A DNA stretch of 64,000 nucleotides from Xanthomonas hortorum pv. pelargonii (lineage in GTDB: Bacteria > Pseudomonadota > Gammaproteobacteria > Xanthomonadales > Xanthomonadaceae). Under the pieces are notes generated by a model that saw only the letters and a program-made list of their open reading frames with translations, did no database searches and had not been told where the DNA came from. This document shows positions 46,556 to 55,672 of the stretch, piece by piece (positions within the stretch are counted from its first letter, which is position 1; every line of letters starts with the position of its first letter). Both the position numbers and the translations under genes were made by a program. The DNA lies in the NCBI RefSeq assembly GCF_024499015.1, contig NZ_CP098604.1, positions 1,674,001 to 1,738,000 on the forward strand. Direction: 5' to 3'.

Positions 46556-47719
46556 GTGACCGTCAAGCTTCTCAGTGGCGCCATTGCCCTGGTTTCGTCG
46601 ACCTGCGCCTATGCGCAGCAGGACGCGATGTTTTCCTTCAGCGGCTTCGGCACGCTGGGCGTGATGCATTCGACCGAGGACCAGGCCGACTTCACGCCCG
46701 ACATCCAGACCGAAGAAGGCGCAGGCGCCAGTCACTCCACCTCGGCCCGTCCGGACTCGCGCATCGCCGGCCAGGTCAATGCCAACTTCACCGAGAAGTT
46801 CACCGGCGTGTTGCAGGTGACCAGTGAGTACGCCGAGCGTGGCGATTACGATCCCAAGGTCACACTGGCGCATGTGAAGTACCAGTTCGGCCCGCAGTTC
46901 GCCGCACGCCTGGGCCGCATCACTGCGCCGCTGTACATGCTCTCGGAGTACCAGCGCGTCGGCTACGCCACGCCGTGGGTGCGTCCGCCCTACGAGGTCT
47001 ACAACTACTTGCTGCCGATGGACGGCGTCGAAGGCGTGTACACCATCAATGCGGGCGAAAGCGTGGTCAGCGTGCAGGGCTTTTACGGCCGCATCAATTC
47101 GAAGAAGGCCGATGTGTACGCCATGCGCGGCCTGGCGCTGGGCCTGGAATCCGGTGCGTCGACGTTCCGCGCCGCCTACATCGTGGGCACCACCGATTTC
47201 GACACCCCGCAGCTGGACCGCCTGTTCTCGGTCTATCAGCGCATCAACCCGGCGTTGGCCGACCGCCTGACCACCTACGGCGTGGACGGCAGCTTCGCCA
47301 GCGTTGGCTATGCCTACGATCCGGGCAGCTGGTTCCTGCGCAGCGAAGTGATTCGCGCCGATTACTCGCCTTCGCTCAACGGCAAGACCACCTCCGGCTA
47401 TCTCAGTGTGGGCGGGCGTTTCGGCACGCTGACGCCGTCGATCACCTATGCCAATGTCGATCGCAAAGGCCCGACCATCGCCCCCGGTCAGGATCCTGTC
47501 GGGGTGATGACACGCGCCCTGGCGCAGGCCGAAAGCGGCCGTCACAGCTTCACCGCTGCGCTGCGTTGGGACGCGCGTGAGAGCGTCGCGTTCAAGTTGC
47601 AGGCCAGCCACATCAACAACAACGCGGGCTCGTTCGGGTCGTTGAACAACATCCAGCCGGGCTTCCGTCCGGGCGGCAGCTACAACCTGCTGTCGGCGTC
47701 CGTCGACTTCGTGTTCTAA
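46556..47719 (+). CDS. outer-membrane porin-like beta-barrel protein
   Basis: A barrel protein ending in Phe (SASVDFVF), the outer-membrane assembly signal. I chose GTG 46556 because it puts a classic signal peptide first (VTVKLLSGAIALVSSTCAYA, cut before QDAMFSFSGFGTLG), giving 387 residues; ATGs at 46418 and 46448 are alternatives. Alternating strand patterns run throughout (KVTLAHVKYQFGPQFAARLG, FLRSEVIRADYSPSL). No substrate motif is evident. It is followed after 10 bp by a PstS-like periplasmic protein and then a chemoreceptor, suggesting uptake and sensing of one ligand. Confidence 0.8.
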   Translation: MTVKLLSGAIALVSSTCAYAQQDAMFSFSGFGTLGVMHSTEDQADFTPDIQTEEGAGASHSTSARPDSRIAGQVNANFTEKFTGVLQVTSEYAERGDYDPKVTLAHVKYQFGPQFAARLGRITAPLYMLSEYQRVGYATPWVRPPYEVYNYLLPMDGVEGVYTINAGESVVSVQGFYGRINSKKADVYAMRGLALGLESGASTFRAAYIVGTTDFDTPQLDRLFSVYQRINPALADRLTTYGVDGSFASVGYAYDPGSWFLRSEVIRADYSPSLNGKTTSGYLSVGGRFGTLTPSITYANVDRKGPTIAPGQDPVGVMTRALAQAESGRHSFTAALRWDARESVAFKLQASHINNNAGSFGSLNNIQPGFRPGGSYNLLSASVDFVF

Positions 47720-47729
47720 GAGAGCCCCC

Positions 47730-48158
47730 ATGACCATTTCCAAGTGTTTTGCAGCCTCCCTGCTTGCTGCGTTGTCGCTGACTGCGTTCTGTGCCAATGC
47801 CGATGTCGTGGTGGTGATGTCGGCCAAGGGCGGCCCGGACAGCCTGAGCGCTGCGCAGGTGTCGCAGATCTTCCTGGCCAAATCCAACAGCCTGCCCGGC
47901 GGCGGCGCGGCCGTGCCGATCGATCAGGAAGAAGGCGTCGCCACCCGCGATGAGTTCTACAAGAAAGTGGCCTCGCGCGATTCGGCGCAGCTGAAGTCGT
48001 ATTGGTCCCAGCTGATGTTCACCGGCAAGGCGCAGCGTCCCAAGCGTGTCAGCGGCGATGACGCGGTCAAGAAGGCCGTTGCGGCCACACCGGGCGCCAT
48101 CGGTTACATCAGCGCCAGTGCAGTGGACGCCAGCGTCAAGGTCGTCCTGAAGCCGTGA
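47730..48158 (+). CDS. small PstS-like periplasmic binding protein
   Basis: A 142-residue exported protein: signal peptide to about residue 24 (LLAALSLTAFCANA), then DVVVVMSAKGGPDSLSAAQV and YWSQLMFTGKAQRPKRVSGD. AVKKAVAATPGAIGYISASA is the Gly-Tyr signature shared with phosphate-binding PstS-like proteins. It is only about half the length of a full two-lobed binding protein. Its gene overlaps the downstream chemoreceptor frame (GTGA at 48155-48158). It may present a ligand, perhaps an oxyanion, to the receptor. Confidence 0.85.
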   Translation: MTISKCFAASLLAALSLTAFCANADVVVVMSAKGGPDSLSAAQVSQIFLAKSNSLPGGGAAVPIDQEEGVATRDEFYKKVASRDSAQLKSYWSQLMFTGKAQRPKRVSGDDAVKKAVAATPGAIGYISASAVDASVKVVLKP

Positions 48159-49270
48159 CCCGCCACCTGCTCGAGACTCAAGTCATGAGACGCATTCTGT
48201 CGCTACCGTTGTTCTGGAAAATCCTGATGCCGGCAGCGGTGGCGACCATTTGCCTATCGAGCTATGTGGCCTTCAGTACGCTGGTGTTTCACCGCAACAA
48301 CGACCGGCTGGAAGCGGTGCGCGACGTGCATTTCCCCATGCTCGATGCGATGACGCGCAACGTGGCGGCGCTGGACAAGCTCATTAACGGGCTCAATGGC
48401 GCGGCCGCTGCGGGCGATGCCGATATGTTGGCGGCCACCAAGCCGGTGGCCGACGAGATCCACGGCTCGTACATAAAATTGCAAAAGGCCGACCCGGCCA
48501 ATGCAAAAGAGCTGGCACGCCTGGGCAAGGAGTTCGATCAGTACTACAGCCTTGCGCACGGCGTGGCTGCCGCGTTCGTGGAGCAGCGCGAGCCCGATGC
48601 GCAGCAGATGAGCGCGATGGCACCGGCACTGGAGACCTATCGCAGCACCCTCACCGCCATGCAGAAGCGCGCCGATGCGCGGTTTCGCGGCACCGTGCAG
48701 GAAGCACTGGACAGTTCGATCACCGCGAGCATGGGCGGCCTGATCCTGGGGTTGGTCGGCGCGGTGGTGTGCATTGGTTTTGGCTGGATCGTGGCGCGTG
48801 CCATCACCCAGCCGCTCAATCGCGCGATCGGCATTGCACATGCGGTGTCGTCGGGAAAGTTGGAGAACACCATCTCGATCGATCGCAACGACGAAGTGGG
48901 CCAACTCCTGCAGGCGATGGACAGCATGCAGCGTCAGCTGCGTCGCGTGATCCAGGCGCAGACCGAGATGGGCGACAAGCACGAAGCCGGCATGGTCAGT
49001 CACCGTATTGCCGAGCAGGAATTTCCCGGCGAATTCGGCAGCATGGTGCGCGCCAGCAACACGCTGGTGTCCAGCCATCTCGCAGTGACCATGCAGATCG
49101 TTGCGTTGACCGAACGCTATGCCGCAGGCGATCTGTCGCAGCAGCTGGCGCCGTTGCCGGGCGAAAAAGCGGTGATCAGCCAATCGATCAACGATGTGCG
49201 GGCCAGCCTGTTGTCGATCAACAGCGAGATCAAACGGCTGGCCTCGGCTGCGCTGGCGAAAAAGCGGTGA
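48155..49270 (+). CDS. methyl-accepting chemotaxis protein, N-terminal part (frame broken by duplication)
   Basis: The open frame encodes the sensory half of a chemoreceptor. A first membrane helix ([21 protein letters not shown]), a periplasmic four-helix sensory domain (about 40-190, [20 protein letters not shown]), a second helix ([20 protein letters not shown]) and HAMP ([20 protein letters not shown]) are present. It then stops at TGA 49268-49270 inside a 95-bp tandem duplication; the signalling domain is in another frame from GTG 49267. The likely start is ATG 48185 ([10 protein letters not shown]); GTG 48155 overlaps the previous stop. As it stands this half cannot signal to CheA. Confidence 0.8.
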   Translation: MTRHLLETQVMRRILSLPLFWKILMPAAVATICLSSYVAFSTLVFHRNNDRLEAVRDVHFPMLDAMTRNVAALDKLINGLNGAAAAGDADMLAATKPVADEIHGSYIKLQKADPANAKELARLGKEFDQYYSLAHGVAAAFVEQREPDAQQMSAMAPALETYRSTLTAMQKRADARFRGTVQEALDSSITASMGGLILGLVGAVVCIGFGWIVARAITQPLNRAIGIAHAVSSGKLENTISIDRNDEVGQLLQAMDSMQRQLRRVIQAQTEMGDKHEAGMVSHRIAEQEFPGEFGSMVRASNTLVSSHLAVTMQIVALTERYAAGDLSQQLAPLPGEKAVISQSINDVRASLLSINSEIKRLASAALAKKR

Positions 49271-49350
49271 TCAGCCAATCGATCAACGATGTGCGGGCCA
49301 GCCTGTTGTCCATCAACGGCGAGATCAAGCGGCTGGCCTCGGCTGCGGCG
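49161..49350 (+). repeat. 95-bp tandem duplication inside the chemoreceptor gene
   Basis: Copy 1 is 49161-49255 and copy 2 is 49256-49350; both start gcgaaaaagcggtgatcagc and differ at about four or five positions. Since 95 is not a multiple of three, the duplication shifts the frame and creates the TGA at 49268. Removing one copy would restore a single chemoreceptor reading frame. Confidence 0.9.
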
Positions 49351-50382
49351 GCGGGCGACTTCAGCGCACGTGGCGACGAGACCGCGTTCGAACACGATTT
49401 CCGCCAGATCGTGGTGGATCTCAATCACTTGATGAGCACCTCGGACAAGAGTCTTGGCGAGGTGTCGCAGGTGTTGCAGGCCATTGCCAGCGGCGATCTG
49501 ACCACACGCATGCACGGCACTTCTTCCGGTGTCTTTGCGCGCATGCGCGACGATGCCAACACCACGGTGGATCGCCTGACCGATATCGTCGGGCGCATCC
49601 AGCATTCGTCCTCGGAGATCGATACCGCTGCCGGTGAAATTGCCGCCGGCAATCAGGATCTGTCGCGGCGTACCGAGTTGCAGGCCGCCAACCTGGAAGA
49701 AACCGCTGCCTCGATGGAAGAACTCACCGCCACCGTCAAGCAAAACGCCGAACACGCCCGTCAAGCCAACGCGCTTGCACGCAGCGCTGCCGGCGTGGCC
49801 TCGCAAGGTGGCGAGGTGGTCAGCCAGGTGGTCGGCACCATGTCGGGCATCGAAACCTCGTCCAAGAAGATCGCCGAGATCATCAGCGTCATCGACGGCA
49901 TCGCGTTCCAGACCAATATTCTGGCCTTGAACGCGGCGGTGGAAGCGGCACGTGCCGGCGAACAGGGCCGCGGTTTTGCCGTGGTGGCAAGCGAGGTGCG
50001 CACCTTGGCACAGCGCTCGTCCGGTGCGGCCAAGGAGATCAAGGGGCTGATCGCTGCATCGGTGGGCAAGGTGGCCGAAGGCTCGGCACTGGTGCGCAAG
50101 GCCGGCACCACCATGACCGAGATCGTGGCCAGCGTGAATCGCGTCACCGACATCATGGGCGAGATCACCGCGGCTTCCAGCGAGCAGTCGGCCGGCATCG
50201 AGCAGGTCAACCAGACCGTCATCCAGATGGACGAGACCACGCAGCAGAATGCGGCATTGGTGGAAGAAGCCATGGCTGCGGCACGGGCGATGGAGAAGCA
50301 ATCCAGCACGCTCACGCAATTGGTCTCGCAGTTCCAACTGGAGCCTGCCACCGAACAGCAGCTGGTACGACACGTCGCATAG
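49267..50382 (+). CDS. methyl-accepting chemotaxis protein, C-terminal signalling part
   Basis: The frame from GTG 49267 encodes 371 residues ([20 protein letters not shown] onward). It contains a second HAMP-like segment and the MCP signalling hairpin with its tip [20 protein letters not shown] followed by [20 protein letters not shown], flanked by methylation helices. The GTG overlaps the N-terminal part's TGA (GTGA), so ribosomes could reinitiate and make a soluble signalling domain; otherwise this is the dead half of a pseudogene. The tail QQLVRHVA lacks the CheR-docking pentapeptide. A terminator follows at 50430. Confidence 0.78.
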   Translation: MISQSINDVRASLLSINGEIKRLASAAAAGDFSARGDETAFEHDFRQIVVDLNHLMSTSDKSLGEVSQVLQAIASGDLTTRMHGTSSGVFARMRDDANTTVDRLTDIVGRIQHSSSEIDTAAGEIAAGNQDLSRRTELQAANLEETAASMEELTATVKQNAEHARQANALARSAAGVASQGGEVVSQVVGTMSGIETSSKKIAEIISVIDGIAFQTNILALNAAVEAARAGEQGRGFAVVASEVRTLAQRSSGAAKEIKGLIAASVGKVAEGSALVRKAGTTMTEIVASVNRVTDIMGEITAASSEQSAGIEQVNQTVIQMDETTQQNAALVEEAMAAARAMEKQSSTLTQLVSQFQLEPATEQQLVRHVA

Positions 50383-50383
50383 C

Positions 50384-50406
50384 GGGTCGATCGATCGATC
50401 GACCCG
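50384..50406. repeat. small perfect palindrome after the chemoreceptor stop
   Basis: The bases cgggtcgatc and gatcgacccg pair around gatc. It lies just after the stop and 24 bp before the main terminator; a structural element of the 3' end is likely. Confidence 0.5.
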
Positions 50407-50429
50407 AACGCCTCGCCGCACGCTCGACA

Positions 50430-50466
50430 CCCCTCTCTGCACGCACTGCAGACGAGGGGGTTTTTC
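50430..50466 (+). terminator. rho-independent terminator after the chemoreceptor
   Basis: A hairpin of cccctctctgca paired with tgcagacgaggggg (one bulge) is followed by TTTTT. Confidence 0.85.
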
Positions 50467-50470
50467 GTTT

Positions 50471-50949
50471 TGGGATCATGCGATTGCGAAGCTGAGGCGA
50501 TGTGGTGATCCGGCAGTGTTGCCCGGCGAGCCGCTCCCCCTTCCCATCGAGGAGTGCCCCTGCGTTGCCGACAGGGCCAGCCGAAGCTGGCGTACTTCCT
50601 GACCTTCACGTCAGTGGTCCTCCGACGTTACCCACAGCGCATTGCTGATTGCGCGCCGCTGCAAAAGCACGGTTCAAACGCGCATCTGCCCGCTCCGGGC
50701 ATAACCAATCGCTTATCGCCTGCGCGCCGTATGCACGAAAAATCCTGATAAACATCACACTTTTATCGAAAAAAGTGGTGCGAGTGCACATTCCTCACGC
50801 CCACGTCACCAACAAGAAACATTTGCGTGAGATAGCTGTTGCGCTCGCTAACCACCGAGCCAACCTGTTCCCCCTTCCAGCGCGCGTTCCGCTGAACGTC
50901 GATCTGCTCACCGGCAGCCGGCGGTGGCTTCGTGCGTCCGAATGATTCC
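50471..50949. other. gene-free region upstream of the nuclease gene
   Basis: About 480 bp with no convincing frame on either strand. It contains cacttttatc/aaaaaagtg near 50758, a small inverted repeat. The nuclease's AAGGAGA ribosome-binding site begins at 50950. Confidence 0.45.
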
Positions 50950-50965
50950 AAGGAGATTCACTCCC

Positions 50966-51703
50966 ATGCGCTTCAGGACCTTCTTCGCCGTTCTGCTTCT
51001 CACCGCTTTCAGTGCCACCGCAAATGCACAGGTCGTCACCCTCAACAAGGGCGGTTACACCCTGAGCTACGACTGCACCAACCACACCGCGCTGCGCTAC
51101 GAATACGTCCTGCAGGCCGATACCGGCTCGGCGGCGCGTCCGTCCAGCTTCAATCTGGATACCGAACTGCCCAGCGGCTGCGCCGGCCAGACCTCCACTG
51201 CCTCCTACGCCAGCGTGCGCACCGGCTACGATCGCGGCCACCTGGTGACCTCCAACCACATGGACTACAACGCGACCTACATCCGTCGCGCCAACCTGAT
51301 GTCCAACATCGTGCCGCAGGTGGCCAGCTTCAACCAGGGCATCTGGGTGCGTGCCGAAAACGTGGCCGAGTGTTACCGCGACATCGCCAGCGTGCAGGTC
51401 TACGGCGGGGTGATCTACAGCGACACCACCAACGATTACTTCCTGACCAGCCACGGCATCCGCACCCCGGATTTCTTCTGGAAGACGATCATCACCGCCA
51501 ACCCGAGCGGCGGCACGCGCGCGATCAGCTGGCTGATTCCCAACAGCGCCACGCTCGGTTCGCTCGATAGCTACATCGTCAGCATCGACGAACTGGAAGA
51601 TCTGTACGGCGCCAGCGCCATCGGCATCACCGCACCGGCCGCCGTCAAGGCCATGCTGCCCGCCACCACCTGGCCGCAGCCAAGCAATTGCGACCTGAGC
51701 TGA
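50966..51703 (+). CDS. secreted DNA/RNA non-specific endonuclease (NUC1 type)
   Basis: A 245-residue exported nuclease. The signal peptide is FRTFFAVLLLTAFSATANAQ. The catalytic motif Asp-Arg-Gly-His is in TGYDRGHLVTSNHMDYN (His as general base), and the metal-binding Asn region is NLMSNIVPQVASFNQGIW. It resembles Serratia nuclease and should degrade extracellular DNA or RNA, giving nutrients or loosening DNA-rich matrix. AAGGAGA precedes ATG 50966. A bidirectional terminator separates it from a convergent DUF1653 gene. Confidence 0.92.
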   Translation: MRFRTFFAVLLLTAFSATANAQVVTLNKGGYTLSYDCTNHTALRYEYVLQADTGSAARPSSFNLDTELPSGCAGQTSTASYASVRTGYDRGHLVTSNHMDYNATYIRRANLMSNIVPQVASFNQGIWVRAENVAECYRDIASVQVYGGVIYSDTTNDYFLTSHGIRTPDFFWKTIITANPSGGTRAISWLIPNSATLGSLDSYIVSIDELEDLYGASAIGITAPAAVKAMLPATTWPQPSNCDLS

Positions 51704-51725
51704 TTACCGATTAGGTACGCGATGT

Positions 51726-51752
51726 AAAAAGCCCGGGCATGCCCGGGCTTTT
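51726..51752. terminator. bidirectional terminator
   Basis: A perfect palindrome, aaaagcccgggcatgcccgg followed by gctttt, with T runs on both strands, placed between the convergent nuclease and DUF1653 genes. Confidence 0.85.
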
Positions 51753-51822
51753 GATTGGCTTCACACCATCGCCATGCACGACAAAAAAGACGGCTATTGG
51801 CCCTGTGAGCTGCAGGCAACCG

Positions 51823-52053
51823 TTACTCCACAAACTCAAAGCGCGGGCGTTCAATTCCCTCCACTTCGACCTGCTCGACAAACATCGCATAGGGCCGCAC
51901 CCACATGCCGATGTCGCTGTCCAACGGGCGGTAGAGCACCTGCGGCTCAAGCGTCTCGCTACTGCGCACGACACCTAGCACCTCATAACGGCCACCCTTG
52001 AAGTGGCGGTACTGCCCGAGCGCGATGGAAGGCAGTGGCGGCAAATGATCCAT
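51823..52053 (-). CDS. DUF1653-family protein
   Basis: A 76-residue protein, MDHLPPLPSIALGQYRHFKG onward, with the family signature GxYRHFKGGxYEVLGVVRSSETLEPQVLY (seen as separate pieces) and the ending WVRPYAMFVEQVEVEG. DUF1653 is a small beta-rich domain of unknown function. ATG 52053 begins the conserved part; a TTG at 52062 is an alternative. It ends near a shared terminator with the nuclease gene. Confidence 0.88.
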   Translation of the reverse strand: MDHLPPLPSIALGQYRHFKGGRYEVLGVVRSSETLEPQVLYRPLDSDIGMWVRPYAMFVEQVEVEGIERPRFEFVE

Positions 52054-52181
52054 GGACGTCAACGTGATTGAGGGCCAGCCAGTTTAAGCAGCCAGCGCGG
52101 CCACAGCCAGAACATGCCGCAACACATGCGGCATCTTCTTGAACTCAGCAACGCACCAGTGCACGCATTGATTCAGAGCGG

Positions 52182-52391
52182 CTACTGCTCATCCTCTTCG
52201 TCGACCTCATCGTCTTCTTCGTCATCGTCCAGATCCACGTCGGCATCCACTTCGTCTTCGATGGCATCGTCGTCGTCGATCTCGCTGTCCTGCGCAGGCC
52301 CGTCCTGGATCGCTGCATGATCCTTGCCGGGTGCCTTGACGCCGTTAGGCGGTGTGGTCGGGTCGTCTACGCCGTTTTCGTAACTGCTCAT
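52182..52391 (-). CDS. small very acidic protein
   Basis: A 69-residue protein starting [20 protein letters not shown]; its last 35 residues are nearly all Asp and Glu ([20 protein letters not shown] and on). GGAG lies 9 bases upstream of ATG 52391, so it has its own initiation site. Curiously it is in frame with the read-through SulP gene above it, with no stop in between. It is likely disordered; function unknown. Confidence 0.6.
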   Translation of the reverse strand: MSSYENGVDDPTTPPNGVKAPGKDHAAIQDGPAQDSEIDDDDAIEDEVDADVDLDDDEEDDEVDEEDEQ

Positions 52392-54260
52392 GATCAGCTC
52401 CAGCGGCAAAGGACCGCAAAGCCACCCTCCTCCCGGCCATGTGATGCGCACGTGTGTCCTGCGCACCGGCCGGACCGCTCGTCGCAGCCACGTCATCCGG
52501 TGACGCATGAGGCTGTCTCGCCGGCACTGCATCCGGACCGCGCTTCCGTCCGTAGCTACCATCACGCCTACAAAGGAAACACCATGCCGAGCCTGATCCA
52601 CGATCTGCACGACCTGCTCGCATCCTGGAAGGCAGAGGCACAAACGTTCGACGCCTGCGACATGCCGGCCTCTGCGCTCGCCTTCCGGGAGTGCCACCGC
52701 CGCCTCAGCGCGCTGCTCGGCGAGCATGCGTCTGCTACAACTGCGCCGGGCGCCGCCACCGCCGCGCATGAGCGACAGACCTCGGTGACCCACCCGCAAG
52801 CGCGCGCCAGCGCGCCGGTGGGTTCCTAAGCGCTCGATCAGCGTGTCGCTGGCCTGATTCAAGCCGACGATGTCGACTGTGGCGCCGTGCGCACGCAGCT
52901 TGAGCATCACCCGATCCAGCGCTGCCACCGCGCTGATATCCCAGAAGTGCGCGTGGGTGAGGTCGATCAGCACCCTGGGCGGCGTGCGCAGCACATCGAA
53001 GCTGGCGGCAAACTGCGCGGCCGAGGCAAAGAACACCTGGCCGCGCACGGCATAGACCCGCATACCGTCGTCGCGATCGATTTCCTGCACCTGCAACATG
53101 CGCCCGACCTTGCGCGCGAAGAACAGTGCCGACAACAACACCCCGGCAAAGACGCCTTTGGCCAGATCGTGCGTCCACACCGTGACCACGACGGTGCCGA
53201 GCATCACCACCGAAGAACTCTTGGGGTGCGTGCGCAGATCGCGTAGCGATTCCCAGCTGAAGGTGCCGATGCTGACCATGATCATCACCGCCACCAGCGC
53301 CGCCATCGGAATCTGCCGCACCCAGTTGGCGCCGTAGACCACCATCAGCAACAGCACCACGCCGGCCACCATGCACGACAGGCGCCCACGCCCGCCGGAG
53401 CGCACGTTGATCACCGATTGCCCGATCATCGCGCAACCGGCCATGCCGCCGAAGCAGCCGGCAAGCATGTTTGCCAGCCCCTGGCCGGCGCATTCGCGGT
53501 TGCGTTGCGACGGCGTATCGGTCATGTCTTCGACGATCTGCGCGGTCATCAACGACTCCAGCAATCCCACCACCGCCAGCGTCGTCGACACCGGCAGCAG
53601 GATGCGTACCGTCTCCCAGCGCAGCGGCACATCCGGCAGCAGAAACACCGGCAAACTGTCGGGCAGACGGCCCATATCGCCCACGCTGCGGATATCGATC
53701 TGCCAGTACGCACACGCCACGGTGAGCACCACGATGGCAACCAGCGGCGAGGGAATTGCCGTGGTGAGGCGCGGAAGCAGATAGATGATGGCCAAGGCCG
53801 CTGCACACACCGCATAAACCGGCCATGGCATGCCGATCAGCTCCGGCAACTGCGCAAGAAAGATCAGGATCGCCAACGCATTGACGAAGCCGGTGATCAC
53901 CGAGCGCGACACGAAGCGCATCAACGCGCCCAGCCGAAACGCCGCCGCGATCAGCTGCAGCGCACCCGCCAGGACGGTAGCCGCCAACAGATACTGCACC
54001 CCGTGATCCTTGACCAACTCCACCATCAACAGCGCCATCGCGCCGGTCGCTGCGGAAATCATGCCAGGGCGGCCACCGGCGATGGAGGTCACCACCGCGA
54101 TACAGAACGCAGCGTAGAGCCCCACCTTGGGGTCGACACCGGCAATGATCGAAAACGCGATCGCCTCGGGAATGAGGGCAAGTGCAACCACGATGCCGGC
54201 GAGCACATCGCCACGCACATTGCCGAACCATTGCTGGCGCAACGAGAAAAATCTGGACAT
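52182..54260 (-). CDS. SulP-family anion transporter, apparently extended by stop loss
   Basis: SulP transporter starting [20 protein letters not shown]: about 12 membrane helices ([35 protein letters not shown] and [20 protein letters not shown] are family marks), then a C-terminal STAS domain ending around [15 protein letters not shown]. SulP proteins of this group are about 490 residues and often end in Gly-His. Here codon 492 is His and codon 493 is CGA (52782-52784), one base from TGA. The frame continues for another 200 residues of non-native-looking sequence ([20 protein letters not shown]) into the small acidic gene. It probably imports sulphate, bicarbonate or a similar anion. Confidence 0.8.
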   Translation of the reverse strand: MSRFFSLRQQWFGNVRGDVLAGIVVALALIPEAIAFSIIAGVDPKVGLYAAFCIAVVTSIAGGRPGMISAATGAMALLMVELVKDHGVQYLLAATVLAGALQLIAAAFRLGALMRFVSRSVITGFVNALAILIFLAQLPELIGMPWPVYAVCAAALAIIYLLPRLTTAIPSPLVAIVVLTVACAYWQIDIRSVGDMGRLPDSLPVFLLPDVPLRWETVRILLPVSTTLAVVGLLESLMTAQIVEDMTDTPSQRNRECAGQGLANMLAGCFGGMAGCAMIGQSVINVRSGGRGRLSCMVAGVVLLLMVVYGANWVRQIPMAALVAVMIMVSIGTFSWESLRDLRTHPKSSSVVMLGTVVVTVWTHDLAKGVFAGVLLSALFFARKVGRMLQVQEIDRDDGMRVYAVRGQVFFASAAQFAASFDVLRTPPRVLIDLTHAHFWDISAVAALDRVMLKLRAHGATVDIVGLNQASDTLIERLGTHRRAGARLRVGHRGLSLMRGGGGARRSCSRRMLAEQRAEAAVALPEGERRGRHVAGVERLCLCLPGCEQVVQIVDQARHGVSFVGVMVATDGSAVRMQCRRDSLMRHRMTWLRRAVRPVRRTHVRITWPGGGWLCGPLPLELIMSSYENGVDDPTTPPNGVKAPGKDHAAIQDGPAQDSEIDDDDAIEDEVDADVDLDDDEEDDEVDEEDEQ
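52584..52829 (+). CDS. small hypothetical protein, 81 residues
   Basis: A protein starting [20 protein letters not shown] and continuing [20 protein letters not shown], amphipathic and helical. AAGGAAAC lies just upstream of the ATG. Its 3' end overlaps the conserved end of the SulP gene on the other strand by about 48 bp, and the last 30 residues look less protein-like. I consider the first 50 residues credible; no family recognised. Confidence 0.5.
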   Translation: MPSLIHDLHDLLASWKAEAQTFDACDMPASALAFRECHRRLSALLGEHASATTAPGAATAAHERQTSVTHPQARASAPVGS

Positions 54261-54499
54261 TGAAACGACTCCGCGCACCGGCAAACACACGGCGCGAATA
54301 CATGAACGTCGAACACCTGGACCTTCGCAGAGACTGCGAGCGCGTGATGCGTCAGGTCAGGGTGGCGTCATGGTGTCGGAAGAGGTCGCTATAGACGAAT
54401 GTCGATGCTAACGCGTTGAAGCACTGCAGAACAAGACGGGCCGCGCAGCCCGCATACCGAGTTGCTACAGTCGATTCAACACTCGACAACGGATGCCCG

Positions 54500-54988
54500 A
54501 TGTTCAAGCTGTTGCTTGTGCTGTTGGTGATCGAAGGCGTTCTGCAGATCGCCTGGAATCGGCCGTATTTCAGATGGGGACTGCCCGTGTTCAAACGGCG
54601 GATTCCGGTGACCAGCACCCAGCTGGCCTGTTTTTCATTAGCGCAGGTCGAAAACGCGGTTGAGCAAACGCGCTGGCGTCAGCACACGCACGCCGGTGCG
54701 CGTCACCGCCACGGTGTGCTCGAACTGCGCCGACAACTTGCCGTCGCGCGTATGCACCGGCCATTGATCCGGCTCGGCGCGAATCGCCGCCCTGCCCTGA
54801 TTGATCATCGGCTCGATGGTGAACACCATGCCGTCCTGCAGCTCCATCCCGGTGCCGGCGTGGCCGTAATGCAGAATCTGCGGGTCTTCATGCATCTCAC
54901 GCCCGATGCCGTGCCCGCAATATTCCTTCACCACGCTATAGCCGTGCTCGCGCGCATGCCGCGCAATTGCATGGCCGATGTCGCCTAA
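54500..54988 (+). CDS. possible small membrane-anchored protein, doubtful 3' part
   Basis: The frame starts MFKLLLVLLVIEGVLQIAWN, a convincing signal anchor followed by RPYFRWGLPVFKRRIPVTST. From about 54640 the frame runs antisense to the map gene and the residues (GARHRHGVLELRRQLAVARM) look like a shadow. The N-terminal part may be a real gene truncated or fused at its 3' end. Low confidence. Confidence 0.3.
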   Translation: MFKLLLVLLVIEGVLQIAWNRPYFRWGLPVFKRRIPVTSTQLACFSLAQVENAVEQTRWRQHTHAGARHRHGVLELRRQLAVARMHRPLIRLGANRRPALIDHRLDGEHHAVLQLHPGAGVAVMQNLRVFMHLTPDAVPAIFLHHAIAVLARMPRNCMADVA

Positions 54989-55414
54989 TCGCGCACCAGG
55001 GCGCACCGCCGCGATCCCTTTCCACATCGCCTGATACGTGGTTTGCACCAACCGCCGTGCCGGGTACGCCACCTCGCCAACAAGGTACGTGGTGCTGGAA
55101 TCGGCAATGAACCCGTTTTTCTCCAGCGTGATATCCAGGTTGACGATCTGCCCATTGCGCAGCACATCATCGGCCGATGGCACACCGTGGCAGACCACAT
55201 CGTCGATCGAGGCGTTGAGCACGAATGGAAAATCGTACTGGCCCTTGCTGGCCGGTCGCGCATCCAACTCATCGACAATCATCCGCTCGACAAAGTCGTT
55301 GAGTTCCAGCGTGCTGCGGCCTTCGAGCGGCAGCTGATCCAGCGCATGAAACACCTGCGCCAGCAGCTGACCGGAGGCAGCCATCAAGGCAACTTCGTCC
55401 GGCGACTTGATCAT
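54638..55414 (-). CDS. map: type I methionine aminopeptidase
   Basis: A 258-residue enzyme that removes N-terminal Met from new proteins with a dimetal centre. Metal ligands appear in order: Asp in GQIVNLDITLEKNGF, Asp in STTYLVGEVAYP region, His in EYCGHGIGREMHEDP, Glu in MVFTIEPMINQGR and Glu in SAQFEHTVAVT. VCHGVPSADDVLRNGQ is the substrate pocket His. Its ATG overlaps the stop of a ParD-like gene (ATGA at 55411-55414), so the two are co-translated. This is probably a second, non-essential map rather than the housekeeping one. Confidence 0.93.
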   Translation of the reverse strand: MIKSPDEVALMAASGQLLAQVFHALDQLPLEGRSTLELNDFVERMIVDELDARPASKGQYDFPFVLNASIDDVVCHGVPSADDVLRNGQIVNLDITLEKNGFIADSSTTYLVGEVAYPARRLVQTTYQAMWKGIAAVRPGARLGDIGHAIARHAREHGYSVVKEYCGHGIGREMHEDPQILHYGHAGTGMELQDGMVFTIEPMINQGRAAIRAEPDQWPVHTRDGKLSAQFEHTVAVTRTGVRVLTPARLLNRVFDLR

Positions 55415-55623
55415 GCCCGTGCTGGCTTCAAGGCCTGCGGCCGCACCCCCGCCGCACGCAGCTCCTGCGCCACGATCTGCTGAAACGACGCCTCCGGATT
55501 CATCTCGCACAACATGCCGACCTTGATCCAGAAATTGGCCTGCGCATTGATCGAGCGGCTGGTCACCGTGCACGCGCGGCGCAACTGATCGTGAAGCTCG
55601 TCGTCGATGTTGACGATGCCCAT
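55411..55623 (-). CDS. ParD-like antitoxin-family protein
   Basis: A 70-residue protein, MGIVNIDDELHDQLRRACTV onward. The start looks like a ribbon-helix-helix DNA-binding region (NIDDELHDQLRRAC; SRSINAQANFWIKVGMLCEM), and the family is ParD_like. There is no ParE toxin gene; instead the next coupled gene is methionine aminopeptidase. It likely represses its own promoter through the 11-bp repeats at 55639-55672. Confidence 0.85.
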   Translation of the reverse strand: MGIVNIDDELHDQLRRACTVTSRSINAQANFWIKVGMLCEMNPEASFQQIVAQELRAAGVRPQALKPARA

Positions 55624-55638
55624 GACTACTCCGAAAGT

Positions 55639-55672
55639 AACGATATACGAATCATATACGAAACATATATTG
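55639..55672. promoter_or_regulatory. operator of 11-bp direct repeats upstream of the ParD-like gene
   Basis: On the plus strand the sequence reads cgatatacgaatcatatacg followed by aaacatatat: atatacgaa recurs with an 11-bp period and a third partial atatat follows. One helical turn spacing suits binding of ribbon-helix-helix dimers side by side. It lies 16-50 bp upstream of the ParD-like start. Confidence 0.65.

Noticed and set aside
50966..51703. The secreted nuclease as an effector of the Zorya-like motor
   Set aside because: It has a signal peptide, is 14 kb away with its own terminator, and is a typical extracellular nuclease.
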